64,000 nt of DNA from Marinobacter daepoensis DSM 16072. Lineage in GTDB: Bacteria > Pseudomonadota > Gammaproteobacteria > Pseudomonadales > Oleiphilaceae. A program made the position numbers and the translations under genes. The DNA lies in contig NZ_ATWI01000012.1 of assembly GCF_000421165.1 (NCBI RefSeq), forward strand, positions 186,001-250,000. The letters run 5' to 3'. Of this stretch, positions 24,339-32,539 are shown piece after piece. Each line of letters begins with the position of its first letter. Position 1 is the first letter of the stretch. Below the pieces are notes generated by a model. The model had not been told where the DNA came from. It worked only from the letters and a program-made list of their open reading frames with translations, and ran no database searches.

Positions 24339-25151
24339 CTACGGGGTGTGAATTTTCTCCAGCCCGCGTGCCAGGGTTGCTTTCGACAGTTCTCCGAAAT
24401 GGGTGTCTACCAATTGCCCTTCAGCATTGTAGAACAGAGTCGTTGGTAAACCCTGGCTTCCGACGGCACCGGCAATCCGCCCCTGCCCGTCCAGGTACAG
24501 GTTGTCGAGTGATAATTGTTGCGCTTCGATAAAACTCTGAATGGTCTCCGGCTGTTCCCGCTGGTTGGCGAAGACGAACCGGATGTTGGGGTGTTCTGCC
24601 TGTGCTGCTTCCAGAACCGGCATCTCCCGGATGCAGGGCGGGCACCAGGTGGCCCACAGGTTGACCACGGTGGGTGTGCCTTGGGCGAGGCTGTACAAAG
24701 GTACGGCTTCGCCAGCGAGGCTGCGTAAAACAACGTCGGGCATGCCCCGGGACTGTTGCTCAATCAGGGAAATGGTGCCCGCAGTGCCAGCCCAGAACAC
24801 GGCACCGGCGACCACGGCAATCGCCAGTGGTTTGCGCACGGGTACTCGCCGCCAGAGCAGGAACAAGGTAAATGCCAGGGCGCCCACCAGGCCCCAGACC
24901 ACATCAAAGCCGCCGTCCCGGATGTCGATGATGCCCAGCAGGTTGTCCTGATAGTGTTCGAAATAGCCCACCACAAAGCCGAGGCGGGCGCAGAGCATCG
25001 TCACCACAAAAACGTCGGCTACCGAGCCCGCAACCGGTACCCGATAGCGCCGGCCCAGCAAGCCGCCGACCACCAGCGCCAGAATAAAGGCCAGCACCAG
25101 CAACAGGTGGCCGATGGACAGGCTCAGTGGCCCCAGGCTTATGCTTAACAT
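24339..25151 (-). CDS. Fusion of an Lgt-like membrane domain with a TlpA-type thioredoxin domain
   Basis: Membrane protein of 270 residues. The first 130 residues form four or five helices with Lgt-like patterns (ARLGFVVGYFEHYQDNLLGI, IRDGGFDVVWGLVGA), but the essential His of prolipoprotein diacylglyceryl transferase is absent from the equivalent segment. Residues 140-270 are a TlpA/ResA-like thioredoxin domain with the redox motif WATWCPPC and the cis-Pro loop GLPTTLF. The thioredoxin domain should face the periplasm. Such fusions occur in other proteobacteria; they are thought to work in thiol-disulfide chemistry. It is divergent from rhlE and convergent with merR (8 bases apart). Confidence 0.82.
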   Translation of the reverse strand: MLSISLGPLSLSIGHLLLVLAFILALVVGGLLGRRYRVPVAGSVADVFVVTMLCARLGFVVGYFEHYQDNLLGIIDIRDGGFDVVWGLVGALAFTLFLLWRRVPVRKPLAIAVVAGAVFWAGTAGTISLIEQQSRGMPDVVLRSLAGEAVPLYSLAQGTPTVVNLWATWCPPCIREMPVLEAAQAEHPNIRFVFANQREQPETIQSFIEAQQLSLDNLYLDGQGRIAGAVGSQGLPTTLFYNAEGQLVDTHFGELSKATLARGLEKIHTP

Positions 25152-25464
25152 GCAGACTCCGTCTCTGTGGGGGATGGCGGTTTATGACGGCCCGGGGCCC
25201 TGCAAGTTCCCGGGCTTTGCTGGCAAACACTTATGGCTATTTTCCGGGCGAGCTGTTACCGTGCCTGCATCCTGCCTCTAGGGATTCCGCAGTATCTGGC
25301 CTCAGGCCGCGTTGCGAACCATTTCATACGACCTGTCAGAGGACGTCACCCCGAACCCGGCGCGTGACCGTAGTCGTCTTAGTTTCCATGGCTTTCATGG
25401 CATCTGCCCGCATTCGCCGTTTCCGGTGTTCGTGGAGGCAGAATCAATCAAGAGAATGTTTTAT
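25152..25464 (+). promoter_or_regulatory. Long untranslated leader of rhlE
   Basis: About 310 bases between the divergent thioredoxin-fusion gene and the RhlE start. Open plus-strand readings here do not resemble a protein. The DNA is not AT-rich and ends with a weak AGAGA-like ribosome site. Long leaders are common for DEAD-box helicase genes and can mediate cold or autogenous control; no specific element was identified. Confidence 0.35.
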
Positions 25465-26778
25465 ATGAGTTTTTCTTCCCTCGGTTTGTCCGAGCAGTTG
25501 GTCCGTGCCACTTCCGATCAGGGTTATGAAACCCCGTCTCCGATCCAGCAACAGGCTATCCCGGCTGTGCTCTCCGGTAAAGACGTGATGGCTGCGGCCC
25601 AGACGGGCACCGGAAAGACGGCTGGTTTTACCCTGCCGTTACTGCAACGCCTGGCTGAAAAGCCGCGCACGGGTAAAGGCCCCCGGGCGCTGATTCTGGC
25701 GCCGACCCGCGAGCTGGCGGCTCAGGTTCACGACAGTGTGGCGTTGTACAGCAAATACATGCCCACCCGCTCTGCGGTGGTGTTTGGCGGCGTGAAAATC
25801 AATCCGCAAATGATGAAGCTGCGCAAAGGACTGGACGTTCTGGTGGCCACACCGGGCCGTTTGCTGGACCTGTACCAGCAGAACGCGGTTCGTTTTAACG
25901 AAGTGGAGATTCTGGTCCTGGATGAGGCGGACCGCATGCTCGACATGGGCTTTATCCGCGACATCCGCAAGATCCTTGCCCTGTTGCCGACCCAGCGGCA
26001 GAACCTGCTGTTCTCCGCCACCTTCTCCAACGATATCCGGTCCCTGGCGCAGGGGCTGTTGAATAACCCCGTGCAGGTGGAAGTGGCCGCCCGTAACACC
26101 ACGGCTGAAAAAGTGAAGCAGTCGGTGTACCCGGTGGATCAGAGCCAGAAAACCGCGCTGCTCAGCAAGCTGGTCCGGGACAATGGCTGGGAACAGGTGC
26201 TGGTGTTCACCCGGACCAAACACGGTGCTAACCGTTTGACCCAGAAGCTGGAAAAAGACGGGATTACAGCGGCTGCCATCCACGGCAACAAGTCTCAGGG
26301 TGCCCGTACCCGTGCTCTCGCCAACTTCAAGGCGGGTGAAGTGCGTGTCTTGGTGGCGACCGACATTGCAGCCCGTGGCCTGGACATCAAGCAACTGCCT
26401 CAGGTTGTGAACTTTGAGCTCCCCAACGTGCCGGAAGATTATGTGCACCGGATTGGTCGCACCGGTCGTGCCGGTGAAAGCGGTCATGCTCTGTCACTGG
26501 TGAGTGCCGATGAAGGCAAGCTGCTGGCGGGCATTGAAAAGCTGATTAAAAAGCAGCTGCCACGTAAGGAAGTGGAAGGCTTCGAGCCGAAAAACAACCT
26601 GCCGCTGAAACCGAAAGCGAAGGCAGATCCCAGCAAGGCCCGAAATCGTCGGCCGCAAAACGGCAATGGCAAAAGCTTTGGCCCGAAACCGGCAGGCCGT
26701 AGTGGTGGTCGTGGCCGGGGTGGGCAGAGCCAGGGCGAGGGACGTTCAGGTCGCCCGAGCCAGCGCCAGAGCGCCTGA
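25465..26778 (+). CDS. rhlE: DEAD-box RNA helicase RhlE
   Basis: ATP-dependent RNA helicase of 437 residues. Motifs in order: Q motif ([14 protein letters not shown]), Walker [33 protein letters not shown] box [12 protein letters not shown], then [24 protein letters not shown] and [10 protein letters not shown]. The C-terminus is a 60-residue Gly/Arg/Lys-rich tail, probably for RNA contact. It acts in ribosome biogenesis or RNA turnover. The ATG at 25465 was chosen because [10 protein letters not shown] is the normal RhlE start; an ATG three codons earlier is possible. Confidence 0.93.
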   Translation: MSFSSLGLSEQLVRATSDQGYETPSPIQQQAIPAVLSGKDVMAAAQTGTGKTAGFTLPLLQRLAEKPRTGKGPRALILAPTRELAAQVHDSVALYSKYMPTRSAVVFGGVKINPQMMKLRKGLDVLVATPGRLLDLYQQNAVRFNEVEILVLDEADRMLDMGFIRDIRKILALLPTQRQNLLFSATFSNDIRSLAQGLLNNPVQVEVAARNTTAEKVKQSVYPVDQSQKTALLSKLVRDNGWEQVLVFTRTKHGANRLTQKLEKDGITAAAIHGNKSQGARTRALANFKAGEVRVLVATDIAARGLDIKQLPQVVNFELPNVPEDYVHRIGRTGRAGESGHALSLVSADEGKLLAGIEKLIKKQLPRKEVEGFEPKNNLPLKPKAKADPSKARNRRPQNGNGKSFGPKPAGRSGGRGRGGQSQGEGRSGRPSQRQSA

Positions 26779-26799
26779 TGCTTCACGGCGTTCAGACAT

Positions 26800-26823
26800 A
26801 AAAAAGCGGGGCCGAGGCCCCGC
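26800..26823 (-). terminator. Terminator of the ompW transcript
   Basis: Perfect stem GCGGGGCC-GA-GGCCCCGC preceded on the plus strand by six A, which gives six U after the stem on the minus strand. It lies between convergent rhlE and ompW, so it most directly ends the ompW message. Confidence 0.8.
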
Positions 26824-26833
26824 GCAGGAGAAC

Positions 26834-26877
26834 GTACCGCCCGGTAGCTGACAGACCGTGGGAGCTACCGGGGGTAC
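26834..26877. repeat. Long inverted repeat next to the ompW stop
   Basis: CCCGGTAGCT (26840-26849) and AGCTACCGGG (26863-26872) form a perfect 10-bp stem, with outer GTAC pairs at 26834 and 26874. There is no T-run. It lies 3 bases beyond the ompW stop codon and may stabilise the 3' end of that transcript. Confidence 0.5.
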
Positions 26878-26880
26878 GGA

Positions 26881-27525
26881 TCAGAACTTGTAGGTGAAGC
26901 CAACCATGTAGACCATGGGGTCGATTTCGACGTCCAGTTTCTCAGTAACGCCTTTGATTTCGGCTTCAGTGTCGATATCTGCCCACCAGACAGCAGCGTT
27001 CAGACCGAACTGCTCGCTCAGCATGTAATCCACACCAAATTCGACGGCGACACCCACACTGTCATCCAGTTCCAGTTCGCCGAGGTCAGACTTCTCCTCG
27101 AAGAACGTGGTGTAGTTCACGCCTACACCGGCATAGGGCTGAAGCGCTGAGGTGCTTGCCATCGGATAGTACTGAAGCGTGATGGTCGGTGGCAGATGCT
27201 TTGTTTCGCCGATATCGGCGCCATCAAGCAGGCCATCTTTACCGGTAATGTTGTGCTTGAATGGTGTTGCTGCCAGAACACCGAGCCCAAGATGGCTGGT
27301 GAACATGTAAGTTCCCCGAATACCCAGCTGGGTGTTGGTGTCAACAGCAACATCAGAACCGGTTGCCACACCACCAGCCAGACGTACTTCGTCGCTGGAA
27401 TCGTCCGGCGCTACGTGCACGGCACCTGCGCGAACCACAAAATCACCCGCTTCGAAAGCCTGAGCCGCCGGAGCTGCTGCCATTACGGCCGCAGCCAGAA
27501 TACTGAGTTTAAAACCACGAGACAT
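26881..27525 (-). CDS. ompW: OmpW-family outer-membrane protein
   Basis: Small eight-stranded outer-membrane barrel of 214 residues. The start at 27525 has GGAG 6 bases upstream and gives a signal peptide ending in AAPAAQA. Family features: FVVRAGAVHVAPDDSS, TQLGIRGTYMFTSHLGL, LPPTITLQYYPM, PYAGVGVNYTTFF and the terminal PMVYMVGFTYKF with C-terminal Phe. OmpW forms a hydrophobic channel for small apolar molecules; in other bacteria its gene responds to oxygen and stress. Two FNR/Anr-like boxes upstream fit such control. Confidence 0.94.
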   Translation of the reverse strand: MSRGFKLSILAAAVMAAAPAAQAFEAGDFVVRAGAVHVAPDDSSDEVRLAGGVATGSDVAVDTNTQLGIRGTYMFTSHLGLGVLAATPFKHNITGKDGLLDGADIGETKHLPPTITLQYYPMASTSALQPYAGVGVNYTTFFEEKSDLGELELDDSVGVAVEFGVDYMLSEQFGLNAAVWWADIDTEAEIKGVTEKLDVEIDPMVYMVGFTYKF

Positions 27526-27561
27526 AGCCATCTCCTTGCACATGAAAGATCATTGGCCCCA

Positions 27562-27662
27562 ATTTAATGAGATTGGCAATGAGAATCTTGATTTAGCGCA
27601 AGAAATGGTGGATGGAGCGCAGAAGAGTTTTCGGGGAGAACGCCTGCCTTGATTTATCTCAA
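27562..27662 (-). promoter_or_regulatory. ompW promoter with two FNR/Anr-like boxes
   Basis: TTGAT-TTAT-CTCAA at 27649-27662 matches 9 of 10 bases of TTGAT-N4-ATCAA; TTGAT-TTAG-CGCAA at 27588-27601 matches 8 of 10. A -10-like TTAAAT lies on the minus strand at 27562-27567, which places the nearer box close to -41, the class II activator position. Binding is not tested. Confidence 0.55.
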
Positions 27663-27719
27663 TAACAGCCCGTGATTCTGGCGGTTGAGAGGGCTGAGAT
27701 GGGGCGGCTCGGAGGCGCG

Positions 27720-29615
27720 CTAAGTGACGTCGACCCGTTCGATCGCCAGTGGTAGCCAGAGCGTAAAGCGGGTCCCCCGTCCGTCCTTGCAGGGGGAAGC
27801 CACCTCAATGTCTCCCTCCAGAACCTGGGTCACCCACTGGTGGACCAGATTCAGGCCAAGCCCGGTGTTACCCCGTCCTCGCCGGCTGGTGACAAACGGG
27901 TCGAATATCCGTGGACGAATGTCGGGGCTGATGCCCCGGCCGTTGTCCTCAACGATGATGGCCAGACGCTGCTGGCCCGGCTCGGCCTGTGTGGATAAGG
28001 TAATGCGCCCGGGCTCGGACGGTTCGAACCCGTGGTCGAGAGCGTTTGTCAGCAGGTTCTGGAGCACCTGGGACAGCACCCCGGGGTAGCTCTCCAGGCT
28101 CAGGTCGGCCTCAATCTGGTCTTCGATAACCACGGAATGCTGTTTCAGTTCGGGCTCCAGAGAAATGAGCAGGTCTTCGGCAACCTGCCTAGGTGAAAAC
28201 TCGATGATCTCCTCATTGGCCCTGTCGACAGCGAGCCGTTTAAAGCTGCGCACCAGTTCTGCACAACGGCCAAGATTCAGTTGCAGCAGGTGATTGCCGT
28301 GCCGGGTGTCTTCAAGGTAAGTCAGGAATGCCGAGCGTGAGAGCCCTTCGTCAAAGCCCTGTTGCAGGGCTTCCAGATCCCGCTGTTGCCGGGAAACCGC
28401 TAGCATGGCCCCGCCAATGGGGGTGTTCAGTTCATGGGCCACACCCGCAACCATCATGCCCAGAGAAGAGAGCTTGGAGGCCTGAACAAGGTCCTGTTGC
28501 AACAGCTGTTGCTGCGACATCAGATCTTTCTGGCGCTTGCCGGCCTGTTCCAGTGCTTTTTTGTCTTCGGCCAACTGAGCATTCAGGCCCATCATGGTTC
28601 GTTGTTGCCGGTATTCCCGCCAGAGGACGATGCCGCCAATGACCAATAACACCAGAGCGACGGCGGCGGCCTGTCCGGCGGCTTTGAGTCGCATTTCCTG
28701 CACCAGAGCCCGGGGCGTCATCGCCAGAAGGTAAGCGTTGATGGTTTTAGAGAGCGGCTGCACATGAAGCACCTGGGAGCTCACGATGCCGTCATAGAAC
28801 GAGTGCCCGGCCATGACCTCCTGGGTCTTAAGCTGATTCCAGAATTTAGGGCTGATCCGGGCCAGTGTGTTGCCAGGCTGTTCTCTCTGAGCGCCCCACT
28901 CTTTGTCCCGGTCAGGGTGCAGTGTCCAGTAGCCGTTCGGGTTCACGATCATCAGTTGGACCTGATTGGTATTCAGCTGTCGAAGGTCCTCCATCAGTCT
29001 GGCCAGGTTGTAGTTGATCACCAGCAGCCCGGGTGGCATCTGGTTCTGTTCACCGGTTTTCAGAGTAATGCGAATGGTGGGTTCGAACGGAATGACGATT
29101 TCGCCCCATTCCACATTCAGGTCCAGGGGAGAAAAGTAGATCTCGCCCGGAGGGGTGTTGATGCCATTAATAAAATAGTAACGCTGGCTTTTGTCCTGCA
29201 GGCGGTGCTCCGGCGTTGGAACTCCGCCCTGATCGGTGAGGTCTACCCGAACCTGTTCCATTCCGGACGGTGAGAGCCAGCGTATCTGGGTCAGGCTGTC
29301 GATGGCGGTGTTGAAGGAAAAGAAAACCTCATGGGCGCTGTCGCGATCAATCGGTTGCTCGGAGAGTGCTTTTCTGAGCAACCGGTCGTTGGCCAGCAAG
29401 TACAGGGTGTGACTCATGTCACCCAGCTGGCTGTGGATCAGAGAGAGCGCAATACCAAGCATCCGGTCTTGCTGATTCTGGATGATCTGGTTTTCTGAGG
29501 TCATGCGATTGACGTAGATCAGCGTACCCACCAGGAGCGGTACAATCAGCACGGCGGCCAGCAGGGGCAGGTGAAACAGAACCTGCTTTCTGGCAGGGGT
29601 ACGCTCTGTCGTCAT
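27720..29615 (-). CDS. Sensor histidine kinase with a periplasmic Cache-type domain
   Basis: Membrane histidine kinase of 631 residues. Helix 1 (about 12-34) and helix 2 (about 312-335, AVALVLLVIGGIVLW) bracket a large periplasmic region with a dCache-like appearance (RQRYYF-type stretch QDKSQRYYFINGI, LDLNVEWGEIVIPFEPTI). Then a coiled coil, the phosphoacceptor site SSLGMMVAGVAHELNTPIGG, and the catalytic domain with NLLTNALDHG, VEDNGRGISP and GLGLNLVHQ. The ATG at 29615 overlaps the stop of the EAL response-regulator gene by 4 bases, so the two are co-translated and are very likely partners. Its ligand is unknown. Confidence 0.88.
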   Translation of the reverse strand: MTTERTPARKQVLFHLPLLAAVLIVPLLVGTLIYVNRMTSENQIIQNQQDRMLGIALSLIHSQLGDMSHTLYLLANDRLLRKALSEQPIDRDSAHEVFFSFNTAIDSLTQIRWLSPSGMEQVRVDLTDQGGVPTPEHRLQDKSQRYYFINGINTPPGEIYFSPLDLNVEWGEIVIPFEPTIRITLKTGEQNQMPPGLLVINYNLARLMEDLRQLNTNQVQLMIVNPNGYWTLHPDRDKEWGAQREQPGNTLARISPKFWNQLKTQEVMAGHSFYDGIVSSQVLHVQPLSKTINAYLLAMTPRALVQEMRLKAAGQAAAVALVLLVIGGIVLWREYRQQRTMMGLNAQLAEDKKALEQAGKRQKDLMSQQQLLQQDLVQASKLSSLGMMVAGVAHELNTPIGGAMLAVSRQQRDLEALQQGFDEGLSRSAFLTYLEDTRHGNHLLQLNLGRCAELVRSFKRLAVDRANEEIIEFSPRQVAEDLLISLEPELKQHSVVIEDQIEADLSLESYPGVLSQVLQNLLTNALDHGFEPSEPGRITLSTQAEPGQQRLAIIVEDNGRGISPDIRPRIFDPFVTSRRGRGNTGLGLNLVHQWVTQVLEGDIEVASPCKDGRGTRFTLWLPLAIERVDVT

Positions 29616-31855
29616 GAAGCGTCGAGCCATTTCAGAATGTCATCGACCGGCATTGGTTTTGCGAACAGGAATCCCTGCCCGATCAGGCACCCCATCTTCA
29701 CGAGCTGGGCTTGCTGTTGCCGGGTCTCGATGCCTTCCGCAACGACGGCAAAGTTGAACCGGCGGCCCAGAGCAATGACGGTTTCGGTCACATGCTCACC
29801 GATGCTGCCCGACTCCAGCTGCTGAACGAAGGAACGGTCGATCTTGATGGTGTCGGCAGGAAGGGTCGTGAGGTAAGCGAGGGAGGAATGGCCGGTGCCA
29901 AAATCATCAATGCTGACGCTCATGCCTTTGGTTCTGAGGGCTTCAAGCCTGGGGGCCAATTCCTGATAGCCCTCCATAGCCTGGGTTTCCGTGATCTCGA
30001 GTTCCAGAAGGGCGGGGGGCAGGTCGCCGGAATCCAGCCTGGACAGCAGCTGGTCGATATACTCTTCGTTGTTCAGGTCGCTCCAGGTGGCATTAAACGC
30101 CACTGGTAATGCGTAACCGGCGTCTGACAGCCTTTGTGCAGCATTGAAGGCCTTGTGCAGCACTTGCAGATCCAGAGTATCCAGCAAACCGGATCTTTCA
30201 GCCAAAGGCAGAAACAGGGCAGGGGATGTAAAGCTGCCATCGGGTCTGGGCCACCTGACCAGGGCCTCAAAGCCAACGACCTGTTCGTCCGTCAGGCGGA
30301 TTTTGGGCTGAAGGAAAATGGTCAGCTGGTCTTCTTCCAGTGCTTTGATCAACTGCTGAAGCAGATCGAAATCATGCTGGATGCGTTTGAGCACCTCCGG
30401 CTGGTAGATTCGAAGCGGCTGCTTCGCAAGCCGGGCGCCGTAGAGGACGGTTTGCGCCAGATGCAAAACTTCTTCCGGAGGAAAGCCCTGATCAACGTCG
30501 GCAAGTTTGAGCTGGGCCAGGGTCAGCCGGGCTTTGCGGGTGGCGCCGTCGATGGGGATGTCCATGAGCGCCAGTTGTTGCAACGACGAGACCTCCGGTA
30601 ACTTGCCCGAAGGGCAGAGGGCGGCGAGGGTGTCGCGTCCAAGACGGACCATGGGGGCTCCCGTCGGCAGTTTTTCCTTCAATTGTTCACAGATGCTGGC
30701 CAGAAAACGCTCCACGGCGGTATGGCCGAAGGTGAGTGTTCTCTCGGCATAATCGTTGAGCGAAAACAGCAACAAGGCACTGGCCCTCCACTGGGGTTGA
30801 GAGAGCAGGGTCAGGTTACGGATCAGCCAGTTGCGATTGTAGATGTGCAGTGAATCGTCGAAATAGGACAACGTTTGCAGCCGGTTCAGCAACATCAGGT
30901 TGGTGAACCCGGTCTTGATGTTCTCGCTGAACACCGACAGCAGCCGGATCACGCTCTGGCTAAGAGGTTCGCAGGTTTTCAGCAGGACGGTGTGGACGGT
31001 GTTGTCTGCGCCCCCGTGACTTGAAGACGAGTGAGGAAAGAACAGCACGGCGTGATTGTCGAAGAACTGGTGCTTCTGAGCCTCCAGGGCCTGTTCAATC
31101 GCGGGAGTAAAAGCGGTCAGCGCCTGGTTGAGATCGTGGGGGGATTGCAAACGGCTCTGGTGGAAGGTGCCAAAGCTGCTGAGCACGGTGAACGGCTTGG
31201 TTGTCTGGGTATTATGTTCCAGACACAGAATGCCCTCCCCATTGTTACCCTCAAGACCGAGCACCTGGGCAATCTGTTCCAGCACGGTGTTTGAAAAACG
31301 CGCCAGATCGTGACGGTCGGAAATATGCTGGCACGCTTCCACAACCATTTGCAGCCCGGTATGGGCCTGCTCCAGTTCGGTCATGGTCTGCCAGGTACGC
31401 AGGTTGGTGGTGACGATGGATGGAAGCCGGTCCTGAAGCTCGGCCTTGTCCCAGTACTCATTGATGTCGTAGTCCTGAACAACCCGTGTGCGGGGGGCTA
31501 TGCCGGGCTGTCCGGTTAGCAGAACAATGCGCACGGTCTGGTTGCCCAGCGTGTTTCGAATGGTTTCCACCAGACCCAGTCCGGCGTTTTCTTCCTCCAT
31601 CACGACATCCAGAAGAATCAGGCCGATGTCCTGCACCTTGGCCAGAAGCAGGGCGGCCTCTGTCGCGGAGTTAGCCGTCAGAAGCTCAACCGGACGGCCC
31701 AGGACCCTGAGCCGTTTCAAACTGAAGATCAGGGAGTCCTGATAGCTCCTGTCATCTTCGACACTGAGAACTTTCCAGGGAAGCGGGACGTTGGTCGTAG
31801 GGAGGGTGCCCTGATCATCGCCCGAGAAAGAAAAGAGCTGCGCACCAGTGGTCAT
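29612..31855 (-). CDS. Response regulator with REC, DUF3369, GGDEF-like and EAL domains
   Basis: Cytoplasmic response regulator of 747 residues. REC domain: acidic pocket VEDD near 32-35, phosphoacceptor Asp83 in ILLDVVM, Thr114 and Lys137. Then a DUF3369 region. The GGDEF-like domain lacks the active-site GG[DE]EF motif (MVRLGRDTLAAL in its place), so it should not make c-di-GMP. The EAL domain keeps the catalytic pattern: FEALVRW, LLELEITETQ, IDDFGTGHSSLAYL, IKIDRSFV, VVAEGIET. A c-di-GMP phosphodiesterase switched by phosphorylation is the likely function. The start at 31855 has GGAGG and AAGGA just upstream. It is co-transcribed with the kinase gene. Confidence 0.9.
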   Translation of the reverse strand: MTTGAQLFSFSGDDQGTLPTTNVPLPWKVLSVEDDRSYQDSLIFSLKRLRVLGRPVELLTANSATEAALLLAKVQDIGLILLDVVMEEENAGLGLVETIRNTLGNQTVRIVLLTGQPGIAPRTRVVQDYDINEYWDKAELQDRLPSIVTTNLRTWQTMTELEQAHTGLQMVVEACQHISDRHDLARFSNTVLEQIAQVLGLEGNNGEGILCLEHNTQTTKPFTVLSSFGTFHQSRLQSPHDLNQALTAFTPAIEQALEAQKHQFFDNHAVLFFPHSSSSHGGADNTVHTVLLKTCEPLSQSVIRLLSVFSENIKTGFTNLMLLNRLQTLSYFDDSLHIYNRNWLIRNLTLLSQPQWRASALLLFSLNDYAERTLTFGHTAVERFLASICEQLKEKLPTGAPMVRLGRDTLAALCPSGKLPEVSSLQQLALMDIPIDGATRKARLTLAQLKLADVDQGFPPEEVLHLAQTVLYGARLAKQPLRIYQPEVLKRIQHDFDLLQQLIKALEEDQLTIFLQPKIRLTDEQVVGFEALVRWPRPDGSFTSPALFLPLAERSGLLDTLDLQVLHKAFNAAQRLSDAGYALPVAFNATWSDLNNEEYIDQLLSRLDSGDLPPALLELEITETQAMEGYQELAPRLEALRTKGMSVSIDDFGTGHSSLAYLTTLPADTIKIDRSFVQQLESGSIGEHVTETVIALGRRFNFAVVAEGIETRQQQAQLVKMGCLIGQGFLFAKPMPVDDILKWLDAS

Positions 31856-32003
31856 TCCTTTGCCTCCTTCCGTCTTCCTTACTACGACTATAGGAGGTGT
31901 ACGGAAAATAGACAAATCACAAGTGGTGATGGTGTGCAGGGACGTTGTTTTTTCGTCTGCCCCTTTGGGGGAGAAGGGTGGCTGGCTGGTCTTTCAGAGT
32001 TTG

Positions 32004-32450
32004 TCAGTGTGTCTGTTCGTAATCAAAAACGTCTCTGATCGTGAGGGTTTTTCCGTCGGAACTCTGAACGGTGACCTGCTGAATGGGCTGGCTGGTTTCA
32101 CGGTCACGAAGGTCCAGTGGCAGGCCTTCCGGAGTCGGATTCCATTTATCTCCCCACTGACGCAGGGCTACCACCACCGGGAACAGATCCCGGCCTTTTT
32201 CCGTCAAGCGGTATTCAAAGCGGGAGCCGTGCTCGCCCACATCTACCTTCCGGAGGACGTCGTTGTCCACCAGTTTGGCCAGCCGGTCGCACAGGATATT
32301 CTTGGCAATCCCCAGCTGTTGCTGAAAATCCACGAACCGACGGGTGCCATACATGGCGTGCAGTACGATCAGCAGGGACCACCAGTCCCCTACCTCGTTC
32401 AGGGCACGGGCGACGGAGCATTTGGAATCATCAAAACGTTTTCTGGCCAT
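32004..32450 (-). CDS. HxlR-family winged-helix regulator
   Basis: Regulator of 148 residues. The HxlR pattern is clear: C-S-V-A-R-A-L near residue 11, GDWWSLLIVLHAMYGTRRFVDF, LGIAKNILCDRLAKLV and the wing YRLTEKGRDLFPVVVALRQWGDKW. The conserved Cys11 may be a sensor of electrophiles or redox state, as in some family members. The gene is divergent from an Old Yellow Enzyme with two 22-bp operator-like repeats in the gap, so it probably represses both. Confidence 0.88.
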   Translation of the reverse strand: MARKRFDDSKCSVARALNEVGDWWSLLIVLHAMYGTRRFVDFQQQLGIAKNILCDRLAKLVDNDVLRKVDVGEHGSRFEYRLTEKGRDLFPVVVALRQWGDKWNPTPEGLPLDLRDRETSQPIQQVTVQSSDGKTLTIRDVFDYEQTH

Positions 32451-32466
32451 GGGGAGAAGTGTACCT

Positions 32467-32516
32467 AATAGGGTTGCATTTTGAAACCGGATTCAATAGG
32501 GTTGCTTTACGAAACC
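32467..32516. promoter_or_regulatory. Tandem operator-like repeats between the HxlR gene and the OYE gene
   Basis: Two 22-bp direct repeats at 32467-32488 and 32495-32516, 28 bp apart and 19 of 22 bases identical. Each starts AATAGGGTTGC and ends GAAACC, so each has an imperfect dyad GGTTGC-N5-GAAACC. A weaker GAGGTTGCC follows at 32525. Placement between divergent genes and the regular spacing support cooperative binding by the HxlR dimer. Confidence 0.68.
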
Positions 32517-32539
32517 AAATTGACGAGGTTGCCTATCTC

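Noticed and set aside
32117..32539. Apparent N-terminal extension of the Old Yellow Enzyme
   Set aside because: It runs antisense through the HxlR gene and over the operator repeats; family similarity begins only at 32540.
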